Made by a program: the position numbers and the translations under genes. The notes under the pieces are model-generated. The model was not told where the DNA came from and did no database searches. It worked only from the letters and a program-made list of their open reading frames with translations. Positions 1-7,008 of a DNA stretch of 64,000 nucleotides are shown here, in pieces. The DNA is from Rhodospirillum sp047263945 (GTDB lineage Bacteria > Pseudomonadota > Alphaproteobacteria > Rhodospirillales > Rhodospirillaceae), in NCBI RefSeq assembly GCF_047263945.1, contig NZ_JBLAVB010000001.1:682001-746000 (forward strand). The letters run 5' to 3'. Every line of letters starts with the position of its first letter. The first letter of the stretch is position 1.

Positions 1-211
1 CCCCGTAAATTGGCCGCCCACCGCCCCCGCGTGTAACCCAGTCCAAAGACCGGACTTGCACGCGATATTGAGACGATAGTCGGATAGACCTTTTGGCGCA
101 TTGATACAGAGCAGAAACGCGATGCAAGTTCGCATGGCTGTACCGTGATTTTCGCGTAAACCGGCGAATGCCTGCTGAACGGCACCATGCTGCCAAGAAA
201 ATGGACCTATT
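1..211. other. Left-edge non-coding stretch
   Basis: No credible open reading frame, tRNA or strong terminator is visible before the stop codon of the CRP/FNR-type gene. The stretch could be downstream sequence of that gene or upstream sequence of a gene beyond the left edge. Confidence 0.4.
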
Positions 212-988
212 CTATTCCCCGGCAATTTCCCTCAGGGCACGGTCATCGCAGACGAAGGTATTAACCTTCCGCTCGACGATGATTTGAGAGCGTTTTAATT
301 CCGCAATCATGCGGCTCGCCGTCTCTGTCGTCACCCCCAACATGGCCCCCAGATCCTCCCGACTGAACAGCTCGCAAACCTCTGCACCATCGGCCTCAGG
401 CAATCGAGGCAGCTGCAACAGCATCCGGGCAACGCGGGTTCGGGCGCTACCGGTTGACAGACCTGTCAACCAATCATCGGCCTGCTTCACTGACTGGTGC
501 CAACGCCCCATCAATTGACCGTGTAAGCGGGGTGTTTCCTGACTCAGTCTGGTTACGATATCAACGGGAATTCGGCATACCAGGGAGGGGCGCAGGGCAA
601 CAGCCGTATGTTCGTATTCTTCCTGAAGGGTCGCCTCCAATCCAAGAGTGTCCCCCGGCCGCAACAAACGCACAATACGCTGGGAACCGTCTCCCAGGTA
701 TTGGAGCAGCTTTACGAGCCCGGACCGCAAAGTGATCACCGCCCTTGCCCGATCCCCTGCGTTATACAAAACGCCTCCCGCTTCAAAGAGGATTTCGTCG
801 ATGGGCATATGGATGAGACTAAAGTCTTTTTCTTCCAGGTCGGCGAACAGTGCCAACTCCCGAATACCACACCCCTTGCAATCCGGCTGCCCTTTCCAGG
901 CGGCTTCAATTCGACTTCGTCTCACCGCGACCTCTTCTTCAGTGAATGGCGCGGACCACCCCAGGTCTTCCCAAGTCATCTTCCCCAT
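212..988 (-). CDS. CRP/FNR-family transcriptional regulator
   Basis: A 258-residue one-component regulator. A cyclic-nucleotide-binding-like beta-barrel spans about residues 55-165, including YNAGDRARAVITLRSG. A C-terminal winged helix follows, with the recognition region LGVTTETASRMIAELKR near residues 210-235. The N-terminus has only one CxxC pair (Cys37, Cys40 in CKGC), not the four-cysteine arrangement that binds the oxygen-sensing 4Fe-4S cluster of classical FNR, so redox sensing of that type is doubtful. The ATG at 988 was chosen because the in-frame upstream extension looks non-conserved; the ATG at 979 is an alternative. It is transcribed alone, toward the left edge. Family membership is clear; ligand and targets are unknown. 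Confidence 0.85.
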   Translation of the reverse strand: MGKMTWEDLGWSAPFTEEEVAVRRSRIEAAWKGQPDCKGCGIRELALFADLEEKDFSLIHMPIDEILFEAGGVLYNAGDRARAVITLRSGLVKLLQYLGDGSQRIVRLLRPGDTLGLEATLQEEYEHTAVALRPSLVCRIPVDIVTRLSQETPRLHGQLMGRWHQSVKQADDWLTGLSTGSARTRVARMLLQLPRLPEADGAEVCELFSREDLGAMLGVTTETASRMIAELKRSQIIVERKVNTFVCDDRALREIAGE

Positions 989-1135
989 CCAGTTTCCAAG
1001 GGCGCTCCATAAGGTGTGACCCCTTATTCGTCCCCAGCCCACCGAGTGGCGTGATGGTGGAGCGCAACAGTAAAAAGGTCAATCACCATACTCGGTTATA
1101 TGGAGGTGTGTGACTTGAACCACCACGGGAATGCC

Positions 1136-1741
1136 CTATTGCCCAATGGGCTCCCTTGTGGTTCGTAGCAACATATCGACAGCGTCCTCGGCGAGTTTGT
1201 CCATGGCCGCCGTCCCATCCTGCGGTGGAGTAACCAAGGCTTGGCCGAAGAGCAGAGAATAAAGGTACCAAGCCCGGGTCCGAGCCAAGTCCGGTTCCAT
1301 GCCCGCCGCAATAAACAGGGCAATCACCCGCGCCGAACGCTCTGCGTCCACCTGCTCCACCGCGGCTGCGGCCTGAAGGTCGTTGCGGGCCCAATCACGG
1401 ATCGCCAACTCTGTCGCAAGACCCCGCTGGTTCGGATTCCCCAATTGGCGCAGAAGCAAGCGGATCAATCCATCCCGGGGCGTCTCCCCCTCCTTCGGTT
1501 CGGTCACCGCGCGAACGGCAGCGATCCGCCCGTCCCGCCAGTCATCCAGCAGACGGGACAGAAGATCGGCCCGGTCCTTGAAATGCCAATAGAACCCCCC
1601 CTTCGTCACCCCGAGTTCCTTGGCCAAGACCTCCACGCGCACGGCGGAAATCCCGTCTTGGGCCATGGCCCGAAGGGCAGCCTTAATCCAGGCGGAAGCC
1701 CCATCGCCCTTGGTTGAGGCTTTTTGGTCGGAATGAGTCAT
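1136..1741 (-). CDS. TetR/AcrR-family transcriptional repressor
   Basis: A 201-residue protein with an N-terminal TetR helix-turn-helix. The motif LAKELGVTKGGFYWHF near residues 36-51 is the family signature and is followed by DRADLLSRLLDDW. The C-terminal two thirds is the variable helical ligand-binding domain. The ATG at 1741 starts immediately before the family-like N-terminus (MTHSDQKAS); a longer in-frame reading to 1876 crosses the operator and the neighbouring promoter and is unlikely. The gene is divergent from the thioesterase gene at 1909, and a palindrome lies between them. By family precedent it probably represses itself and that neighbour, and responds to an acyl-CoA or another small hydrophobic ligand. 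The ligand is not deducible. Confidence 0.9.
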   Translation of the reverse strand: MTHSDQKASTKGDGASAWIKAALRAMAQDGISAVRVEVLAKELGVTKGGFYWHFKDRADLLSRLLDDWRDGRIAAVRAVTEPKEGETPRDGLIRLLLRQLGNPNQRGLATELAIRDWARNDLQAAAAVEQVDAERSARVIALFIAAGMEPDLARTRAWYLYSLLFGQALVTPPQDGTAAMDKLAEDAVDMLLRTTREPIGQ

Positions 1742-1787
1742 GGACAGGTGGACCGGAAAACAGGAATTGACGGAGAACAATGGAGTC

Positions 1788-1808
1788 CATACCATACCGT
1801 ATGGAATG
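1788..1808. promoter_or_regulatory. Palindromic operator between tetR-type gene and thioesterase gene
   Basis: CCATAC-C-GTATGG is a perfect 6+1+6 palindrome at 1792-1804. After one mismatch the dyad extends outward by CAT/ATG to 1788-1808. It lies in the 167-bp divergent region, 47 bp upstream of the repressor start. Size and position fit a TetR-family operator; this is inferred from context. Confidence 0.65.
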
Positions 1809-1908
1809 CGCCTTAGCGAGCCTGGAATCATGTTTTTCCTTGGAAAGACGGCAGAGGCGACCGAAGCACAAGCCAAACACGGATAAAGTGACCGGAGCAG
1901 AGCCCCTC

Positions 1909-2373
1909 ATGACCTTCATACCCAAAGACCCACATTTTGAAGCGAGGGTTCGTGCCAGCTTTGCGCGCCAAACGATTAACAAGGCCCTGGGTTGTGAATT
2001 GACATCCGTCGGTCCGGGGACCTGCGTTGTCCGCCTGCCCCACAATCCGACACTCTGCCAACAGCATGGCTACATGCATGCGGGGATCACCACAACCATT
2101 GCCGATACCGCAGCAGGTTATGCGGCCTTCAGCCTCATGCCTGCGGACAGCGATGTCGTTTCGGTAGAGTTCAAAATAAATCTGATGGCCCCTGCGGTGG
2201 GCGAGGTTTTCGAAGCCCGGGCCAAAGTGGACCGTCCCGGCAGAAGCCTGACCGTGGTCCGCTCTGAGGTCGTAGCGATCACCGGAGAGAAAGAAACGAC
2301 TGTGGCCTTGATGCAAGCCACCATGATTTGTTTGCCCAGCGCGCCAGCCAAAACGGCCACGAAGGCACTCTAA
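1909..2373 (+). CDS. PaaI-family hotdog-fold thioesterase
   Basis: A 154-residue hotdog protein. HGYMHAGITTTIADTAAG (about residues 53-70) matches the PaaI/YigI-type catalytic region, in which a His-Gly turn precedes the central helix with its acidic residue. Later strands carry VVSVEFKINLMAPA. Such enzymes hydrolyse acyl-CoA thioesters in the cytoplasm, often scavenging CoA from phenylacetyl- or medium-chain acyl-CoA. The ATG at 1909 is preceded by GGAG about 12 bases upstream; an ORF extension upstream to 1780 would cross the operator and lacks family similarity. It is divergent from the TetR-type repressor, which is its likely regulator. The exact substrate is not predictable. Confidence 0.85.
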   Translation: MTFIPKDPHFEARVRASFARQTINKALGCELTSVGPGTCVVRLPHNPTLCQQHGYMHAGITTTIADTAAGYAAFSLMPADSDVVSVEFKINLMAPAVGEVFEARAKVDRPGRSLTVVRSEVVAITGEKETTVALMQATMICLPSAPAKTATKAL

Positions 2374-2387
2374 AATCTATATATATA

Positions 2388-2553
2388 CACCGTTTCCTCG
2401 AACATCCGGAAAACCTGCTTCGCAGTTTCTGGGCTCCGCCCAGACCCGCAAAGGGTCGCAAACCCTTTGATCCCCAATGGGGGGCCGGGGCCTCAGGCCC
2501 CGGTTGAGGGCGGGGCAAAGCCTCGCGTTTTTCGGTTTTTCAAGGAGACAGAG
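2388..2553. repeat. Multi-hairpin inverted-repeat element, copy A
   Basis: A 166-bp element nearly identical in layout to the one at 54717-54883. Its ends are imperfect inverted repeats: CACCGTTTCCTCGAA at the left and, read from the other strand, CTCTGTCTCCTTGAA at the right, with about 20 of 26 positions matching. Inside are successive small hairpins: GGGCTCCGCCC; AAAGGGTCGCAAACCCTTT; CCGGGGCCTCAGGCCCCGG; and the GCGGGGCAAAGCCTCGC arm pair. It fills the gap between two convergent genes and overlaps the last codons and TGA stop of the response regulator. It is probably a MITE- or REP-like element that can also act as a terminator. Confidence 0.8.
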
Positions 2554-3094
2554 TTTCACTCTCATCTTCTTTTCCACCTTCCTCATCCGACTTGGCCTTG
2601 GCAGGCTGTTGGATGCGGCGATTCGGTCCGGAGAAATCCACCTGACGGCGGCGACGGTCAGGACCGAAATAGTCAGCCGTGCGGACAAAGGACCGAGGGG
2701 CATCGAGAACGGCGAAAAGTCGGGCCGACAGACCGGAGGCGGAAACAGGCTTGGCCATGAATTCGTTGACCCCCGCGTTGCGGGCCTGACTCAGACTATC
2801 CCGATCGGCCCGGGCGGCCACCAGAATAACCGGAGTATAGGCTTCTCGTCCGCCAACGACCATCCGCAGATACCGGGTGAACCCGGCTCCGCTCATGGGC
2901 TTCAGGGCGGAATCCACAAGCAGAACATCGGGGCGGCCATTGGCTTCTATCCAGGCCATGGCCTCCTCACCGGTGGCCATGTCAACAACCCGGGCAATGC
3001 CGATGGTCTTCAGGAGGGAAACGAGGAACTGTCGGGAGTATTCATTAGAATCCAAGACGAGGACGCCAAGATCCCGATCCTTCAAGGCCACCAT
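2540..3094 (-). CDS. Degenerate CheY-like response regulator with basic tail
   Basis: A 184-residue protein with a single receiver domain (residues about 9-130). The phosphoacceptor Asp61 lies in VLLVDSALKP and the conserved Lys115 in FMAKPVS. Two switch features are altered: the usual Asp-Asp metal pair reads Asp15-Ser16 (VLVLDSNE), and the conserved Thr/Ser after strand 4 is Ala93 (VILVAARAD). The tail has the GPDRRRR...GPNRR pattern that I recall from stand-alone alphaproteobacterial receivers, followed by an acidic end. No output domain is present. The start at 3094 has AAGGA 9 bases upstream. The last codons and stop lie in repeat copy A. The partner kinase is unknown. Confidence 0.85.
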   Translation of the reverse strand: MVALKDRDLGVLVLDSNEYSRQFLVSLLKTIGIARVVDMATGEEAMAWIEANGRPDVLLVDSALKPMSGAGFTRYLRMVVGGREAYTPVILVAARADRDSLSQARNAGVNEFMAKPVSASGLSARLFAVLDAPRSFVRTADYFGPDRRRRQVDFSGPNRRIQQPAKAKSDEEGGKEDESETLSP

Positions 3095-3276
3095 GCCCGC
3101 CCATTCCTTCCCGTGTACACCAAAGTGGCAAGGCAGCGCCTCCCACGACTTCACCCCTCAGCCTACACTGCACCTCCTCCACACCGCAATGCGCCAAAAA
3201 TGAAACGTTCCCGCATTAAATTGCCCATGTGCCCAAAATGATCCCCACACCCTCAGTGAAGAGAACACGGCTGGGC

Positions 3277-4182
3277 TCATTCTTCCTTCGCCGCAAAGAC
3301 CCGGGCCACGCGAGAGGCGGGGTCCCGGCCCAGGGTGGCGGAGATAGCGGCACCGGCAGCGCACAGCTTGTCCAGGTCGACGCCGCTGTGGATCCCCATC
3401 CCATTCAGCATATAGACCACATCCTCTGTCGCCACATTGCCCGTAGCCCCCTTGGCATAGGGGCAGCCACCCAATCCGGAAACGGAGCTGTCGACGACGG
3501 ACACCCCCAACCGCAGGACCTCCAGCAGGTTGGCGAGCGCCATGCCGTAGGTATCGTGAAAATGAGCTGCCAGCCGCCCCAAGGGTATCCGCTCGGCCAC
3601 AGCCTCCACCATGGCGCGGGCCTTAAGCGGCGTTCCCACGCCAATGGTATCGCCCAGGCTCACCTCGTAGCAGCCCATGGCGTCCAGGGCCTCTGCGACC
3701 TCCGCGACCTTGGCGATGGGAACCGCGCCCTCATAGGGGCAACCGAGCACGCAAGACACATAACCGCGCACGGCCAGACCATGGTCCTTCGCCTTTTCCG
3801 TGACCTCAGCGAGACGATCCAGACTTTCGGCGATGGAGCAGTTGATGTTCTTTTTGGAAAAGGCCTCGGAAGCGGCAGCAAAGACAGCAATTTCCTCCAC
3901 CTGGGGCGCGGCCAGGGCTGCATCCAACCCCTTGAGATTCGGCACAAGCACGGGATAGCGGGTCCCAGAACGACGGATGATCCGGCGCAACACGTCCTCG
4001 GTGTTCGCCATCTGGGGCACCCACTTCGGGCTAACGAAACTGCCCGCCTCAATCGTGGACAGACCGGCCTCGGACAGGGCTTCGATCAGGGCCACCTTGG
4101 CCGCCAGGGGCACGACATCCTTCTCGTTCTGCAAGCCGTCCCGGGGACCGACCTCGACGATGCGTACGCTTTCGGGGAGCAT
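3277..4182 (-). CDS. mvaB: Hydroxymethylglutaryl-CoA lyase
   Basis: A 301-residue TIM-barrel lyase that cleaves HMG-CoA to acetyl-CoA and acetoacetate, the last step of leucine degradation. Visible signatures are VGPRDGLQNE near the N-terminus (metal-binding Asp and catalytic Arg region), the metal histidines in AAHFHDTYG, and the catalytic cysteine loop GLGGCPYAKGATGN near residue 240. The length is typical for bacteria. The ATG shares one base with the mccA stop (TGATG), so translation is probably coupled. It is the last gene of the ten-gene catabolic operon. The gene is also called hmgL or liuE in other species. Confidence 0.96.
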   Translation of the reverse strand: MLPESVRIVEVGPRDGLQNEKDVVPLAAKVALIEALSEAGLSTIEAGSFVSPKWVPQMANTEDVLRRIIRRSGTRYPVLVPNLKGLDAALAAPQVEEIAVFAAASEAFSKKNINCSIAESLDRLAEVTEKAKDHGLAVRGYVSCVLGCPYEGAVPIAKVAEVAEALDAMGCYEVSLGDTIGVGTPLKARAMVEAVAERIPLGRLAAHFHDTYGMALANLLEVLRLGVSVVDSSVSGLGGCPYAKGATGNVATEDVVYMLNGMGIHSGVDLDKLCAAGAAISATLGRDPASRVARVFAAKEE

Positions 4183-6173
4183 CAGGCGTCCTCCATCACG
4201 ATCAATGCGGCGCCGTCATCCACCTGGTCTCCGGCACCGAAACAGACGTCCTTGACCACACCGTCAGCGGGGGCCGCGATCGTGGTTTCCATCTTCATGG
4301 CCTCCAGCACCAGCAGGGCCTGCCCCTTGGTGACGGTATCGCCCGCCGCGACCATCACCTGGACGACCTTGCCGGGCATGGGGGCCGTCAATCCGCCACC
4401 CGCATCGGCCTCGACCTCTCCAACCGCAGAGACCACACCCAGAACATGCTGTTTGCCCTTGGTGAGCACCACGAGATCCTCCCCAAGACGGACCACCGTG
4501 GCACGTCGCGCCAGACCGGAGATTTCCGCCGAAAGACCGCCATCTGCCTCCAGTTCACCCCGGACGCCGACACGGTCCCCATCGGGCAGGTCCACTTCAA
4601 AGCCATCACGGCGGTAATGGACCACGACGCGAACCGTTTCGCCTCCGTCTTTCAAATCGATGGCATGGTGATTGTCGTCGTTCAGCCGCCATCCGTTCGC
4701 CAGCGACCAGGGGGAAAAGGGGTCGCCGGAGTTCACAGCCCGGCTCGCCGCTTCGGCCCGCTCGGTCAGCACCAAGTACAGGGCGGCCAGGGTCAGCACC
4801 TCCCCATCCGCAGGCTGGCGATCGGGAAACAGGGTCTCCTCATGGGTTTCGATGAAACGGGTGCTCACGCCCCCTTCGGCGAAATCCGCATTAGCGGCAA
4901 CGGCGCCAAGAAACTCCAGGTTGGTGGAGACCCCAGCGACCTTGTAATCGGCGAGCGCTGCACGCAGGCGCCGCAGGGCAGCAGCCCGGTCCCGATCCCA
5001 GACGATGAGCTTGGCAATCATCGGATCGTAGAAAATGGAGACCGAATCTCCCTGGGCCACCCCCGTATCGACCCGCACATGGGGACCTTCCATGGGCTGG
5101 CCCAAGTGAACCAGCTTGCCCGTGGAGGGGGCAAAGTCGCGGGCGGGATCCTCGGCATACACCCGGGCCTCGAAGGCATGGCCCTGTGGGGAGAGATCGG
5201 CCTGGGTCAGCGGCAAAGGATCGCCAGCGGCCACAAGAAGCTGCCATTCCACAAGATCCTGCCCCGTAATCATTTCCGTAACCGGATGTTCCACTTGAAG
5301 ACGGGTGTTCATCTCAATGAAATAAAAGGCATTATCCTGATAGAGGAACTCAACGGTTCCCGCTCCCACATAGCCAATGGCCTTGGCCGCAGCGACCCCC
5401 GCAGCGCCCATCTCGGCCCTTAGTTTCGGATCCAGACCGGGTGCGGGAGCCTCCTCGATCACCTTCTGGTGGCGGCGCTGGACGGAACAATCCCGTTCAA
5501 ACAGATGGACCACATTGCCCTGGGTGTCGGCGAAGACCTGGATCTCCACATGCCGTGGGTTATCCAGATATTTCTCGATCAACATGGTATCGTCCCCGAA
5601 GGCATTTTTCGCCTCCCGCCGGGCGGCGGCGAGGGCCGCGTCGAACTCCCCCTCGGCCCGGACGACGCGCATCCCCTTGCCGCCACCGCCTGCGCTGGCT
5701 TTTACGAGCACTGGAAAGCCGATGCGCTTGGCCTCATTGAGAAGTGTGACGTCGTCCTGGTCGTCCCCATGATAGCCGGGAACCAGGGGCACTTTTGCCG
5801 CCTCCATCAGGCGCTTGGACTCGCTTTTGGAGCCCATGGAGACAATCGCCTCCGGCGGCGGCCCCATGAAGACCACGCCTTCAGCGGCACAAGCCCGCGC
5901 GAAAGCCGCGTTTTCCGACAAAAACCCATACCCCGGGTGGATGGCCTGGGCACCGGTCAGTTTGGCGGCCTCCAGGATCCTCGCGCCGATCAGATAGCTT
6001 TCCGCAGCCGGAGCCGGACCGATGCGCACGGCCTCGTCACAGGCCAGGACGTGCTGGGCGCCCGCATCGGCGTCGGAGAACACGGCCACGGTCTTGATAC
6101 CCATGCGGCGCGCGGTGCGCGCCACCCGGCAAGCAATTTCGCCCCGGTTGGCAATCAGAATTTTAGTGAACAT
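4182..6173 (-). CDS. mccA: Methylcrotonyl-CoA carboxylase, biotin-carrying alpha subunit
   Basis: A 663-residue biotin-dependent carboxylase subunit. It has an N-terminal biotin carboxylase fold (FTKILIANRGEIACR), an ATP-grasp core with the glycine-rich loop KASAGGGGKGMR near residues 159-170, and the catalytic EMNTRLQVEHPVTE segment. A linker domain leads to a C-terminal biotinyl domain with the biotin-accepting Lys near 627 in EAMKMETT. With MccB it carboxylates 3-methylcrotonyl-CoA. The assignment over propionyl- or acetyl-CoA carboxylase rests mainly on the neighbours (mccB, methylglutaconyl-CoA hydratase, HMG-CoA lyase, ivd). The start at 6173 has GGAGG upstream. The biotin ligase that would modify it is at 25296-26159. 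Confidence 0.95.
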   Translation of the reverse strand: MFTKILIANRGEIACRVARTARRMGIKTVAVFSDADAGAQHVLACDEAVRIGPAPAAESYLIGARILEAAKLTGAQAIHPGYGFLSENAAFARACAAEGVVFMGPPPEAIVSMGSKSESKRLMEAAKVPLVPGYHGDDQDDVTLLNEAKRIGFPVLVKASAGGGGKGMRVVRAEGEFDAALAAARREAKNAFGDDTMLIEKYLDNPRHVEIQVFADTQGNVVHLFERDCSVQRRHQKVIEEAPAPGLDPKLRAEMGAAGVAAAKAIGYVGAGTVEFLYQDNAFYFIEMNTRLQVEHPVTEMITGQDLVEWQLLVAAGDPLPLTQADLSPQGHAFEARVYAEDPARDFAPSTGKLVHLGQPMEGPHVRVDTGVAQGDSVSIFYDPMIAKLIVWDRDRAAALRRLRAALADYKVAGVSTNLEFLGAVAANADFAEGGVSTRFIETHEETLFPDRQPADGEVLTLAALYLVLTERAEAASRAVNSGDPFSPWSLANGWRLNDDNHHAIDLKDGGETVRVVVHYRRDGFEVDLPDGDRVGVRGELEADGGLSAEISGLARRATVVRLGEDLVVLTKGKQHVLGVVSAVGEVEADAGGGLTAPMPGKVVQVMVAAGDTVTKGQALLVLEAMKMETTIAAPADGVVKDVCFGAGDQVDDGAALIVMEDA

Positions 6174-6191
6174 GGCGTCGGTTTCCTCCGA

Positions 6192-6992
6192 TCAATCTTG
6201 TTTGTCTTGGGTCACCGTCCAGGACGGTGTCCGTTTGTCCAAAAACGCCCCAATTCCGTCCCGTCCCTCATCGCTGGCGCGGCGGTCGGCGATGCGTTCC
6301 GCCGTTTCCTGGATCATCGCCTTATCCACCGGACAGTTCTCCACCAACCGGACCAGAGCTTTCGCCTCAGCCTGGGCGATGGGACCGCCGGCCAAGAGGG
6401 AGGCGATCACCGCCTCCCCGGCGTCTTCCAGGGCGTCCGGAGCAACCACCTCACTCACCAAACCCAGGCGGAGCGCCGTGGCCGCGTCCATGACTTCCGC
6501 CGTCAGGAAATAGCGGCGACAGGCCCGGGCGCCGATGGCCCGGTTCACATAAGGGGAGATCACCGACGGGATCAGGCCCAGGCGAACCTCCGACAGGCAG
6601 AATTTCGCGGGGGTCGCGGCGATGGCGATATCCACCGCCGCCGCCAGCCCGACGCCGCCGCCAAAGGCCGCCCCCTGAACCAACGCCAGGGTCGGTTTCG
6701 GGCAAAGGTCGATGGCCTCGCACATGCGGGCCAGACCCAAGGCGTCAGTGACGTTATCCTCCCGGGAATAGGCGGCCATCCGCTTCATCCAGTTGAGATC
6801 CGCTCCGGCGCTGAAGGCCTTGCCTTCGCTTGCCAGAACGATCACGCGGACCTCGGGGTCGGTGCCCAAGCGCAGGAAGGCGGCCGTCAGGTCGGCAATC
6901 AAAACGTCGTCGAAGGCATTGCGAACCTCCGGTCGGTTCATGGTCAACCGGGCCACGCCCCGGTCGTCGATGGTTTCGCGTAGGGCTGTCAT
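6192..6992 (-). CDS. liuC: Methylglutaconyl-CoA hydratase (enoyl-CoA hydratase family)
   Basis: A 266-residue crotonase-fold enzyme. The oxyanion-hole segments are GKAFSAGADLNWM (about residues 55-67) and QGAAFGGGVGLA (about 105-116), followed by the catalytic-helix region SEVRLGLIPSVISPYV. In leucine degradation it would hydrate 3-methylglutaconyl-CoA to HMG-CoA, between the mccAB carboxylase and HMG-CoA lyase. The specific assignment rests on its position between mccB and mccA. The ATG at 6992 is preceded by GGAGGGAA at good spacing; a longer in-frame extension runs antiparallel into mccB and is not real. It lies 17 bp after mccB and 18 bp before mccA. Confidence 0.9.
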   Translation of the reverse strand: MTALRETIDDRGVARLTMNRPEVRNAFDDVLIADLTAAFLRLGTDPEVRVIVLASEGKAFSAGADLNWMKRMAAYSREDNVTDALGLARMCEAIDLCPKPTLALVQGAAFGGGVGLAAAVDIAIAATPAKFCLSEVRLGLIPSVISPYVNRAIGARACRRYFLTAEVMDAATALRLGLVSEVVAPDALEDAGEAVIASLLAGGPIAQAEAKALVRLVENCPVDKAMIQETAERIADRRASDEGRDGIGAFLDKRTPSWTVTQDKQD

Positions 6993-7008
6993 CGTCTGTT
7001 CCCTCCGA

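Noticed and set aside
212..988. Classical oxygen-sensing FNR
   Set aside because: Only two of the four required cysteines are in place near the N-terminus, and no FNR-box palindrome was seen in the flanking DNA.
3229..4617. A 462-codon plus-strand open frame across hmgL and the end of mccA
   Set aside because: It is antisense to two clearly identified genes; long antisense frames are expected in GC-rich coding DNA and its translation is not family-like.
5469..6983. A 504-codon plus-strand open frame across mccA and the hydratase gene
   Set aside because: Antisense to clearly identified enzymes, with composition typical of GC-frame artefacts.
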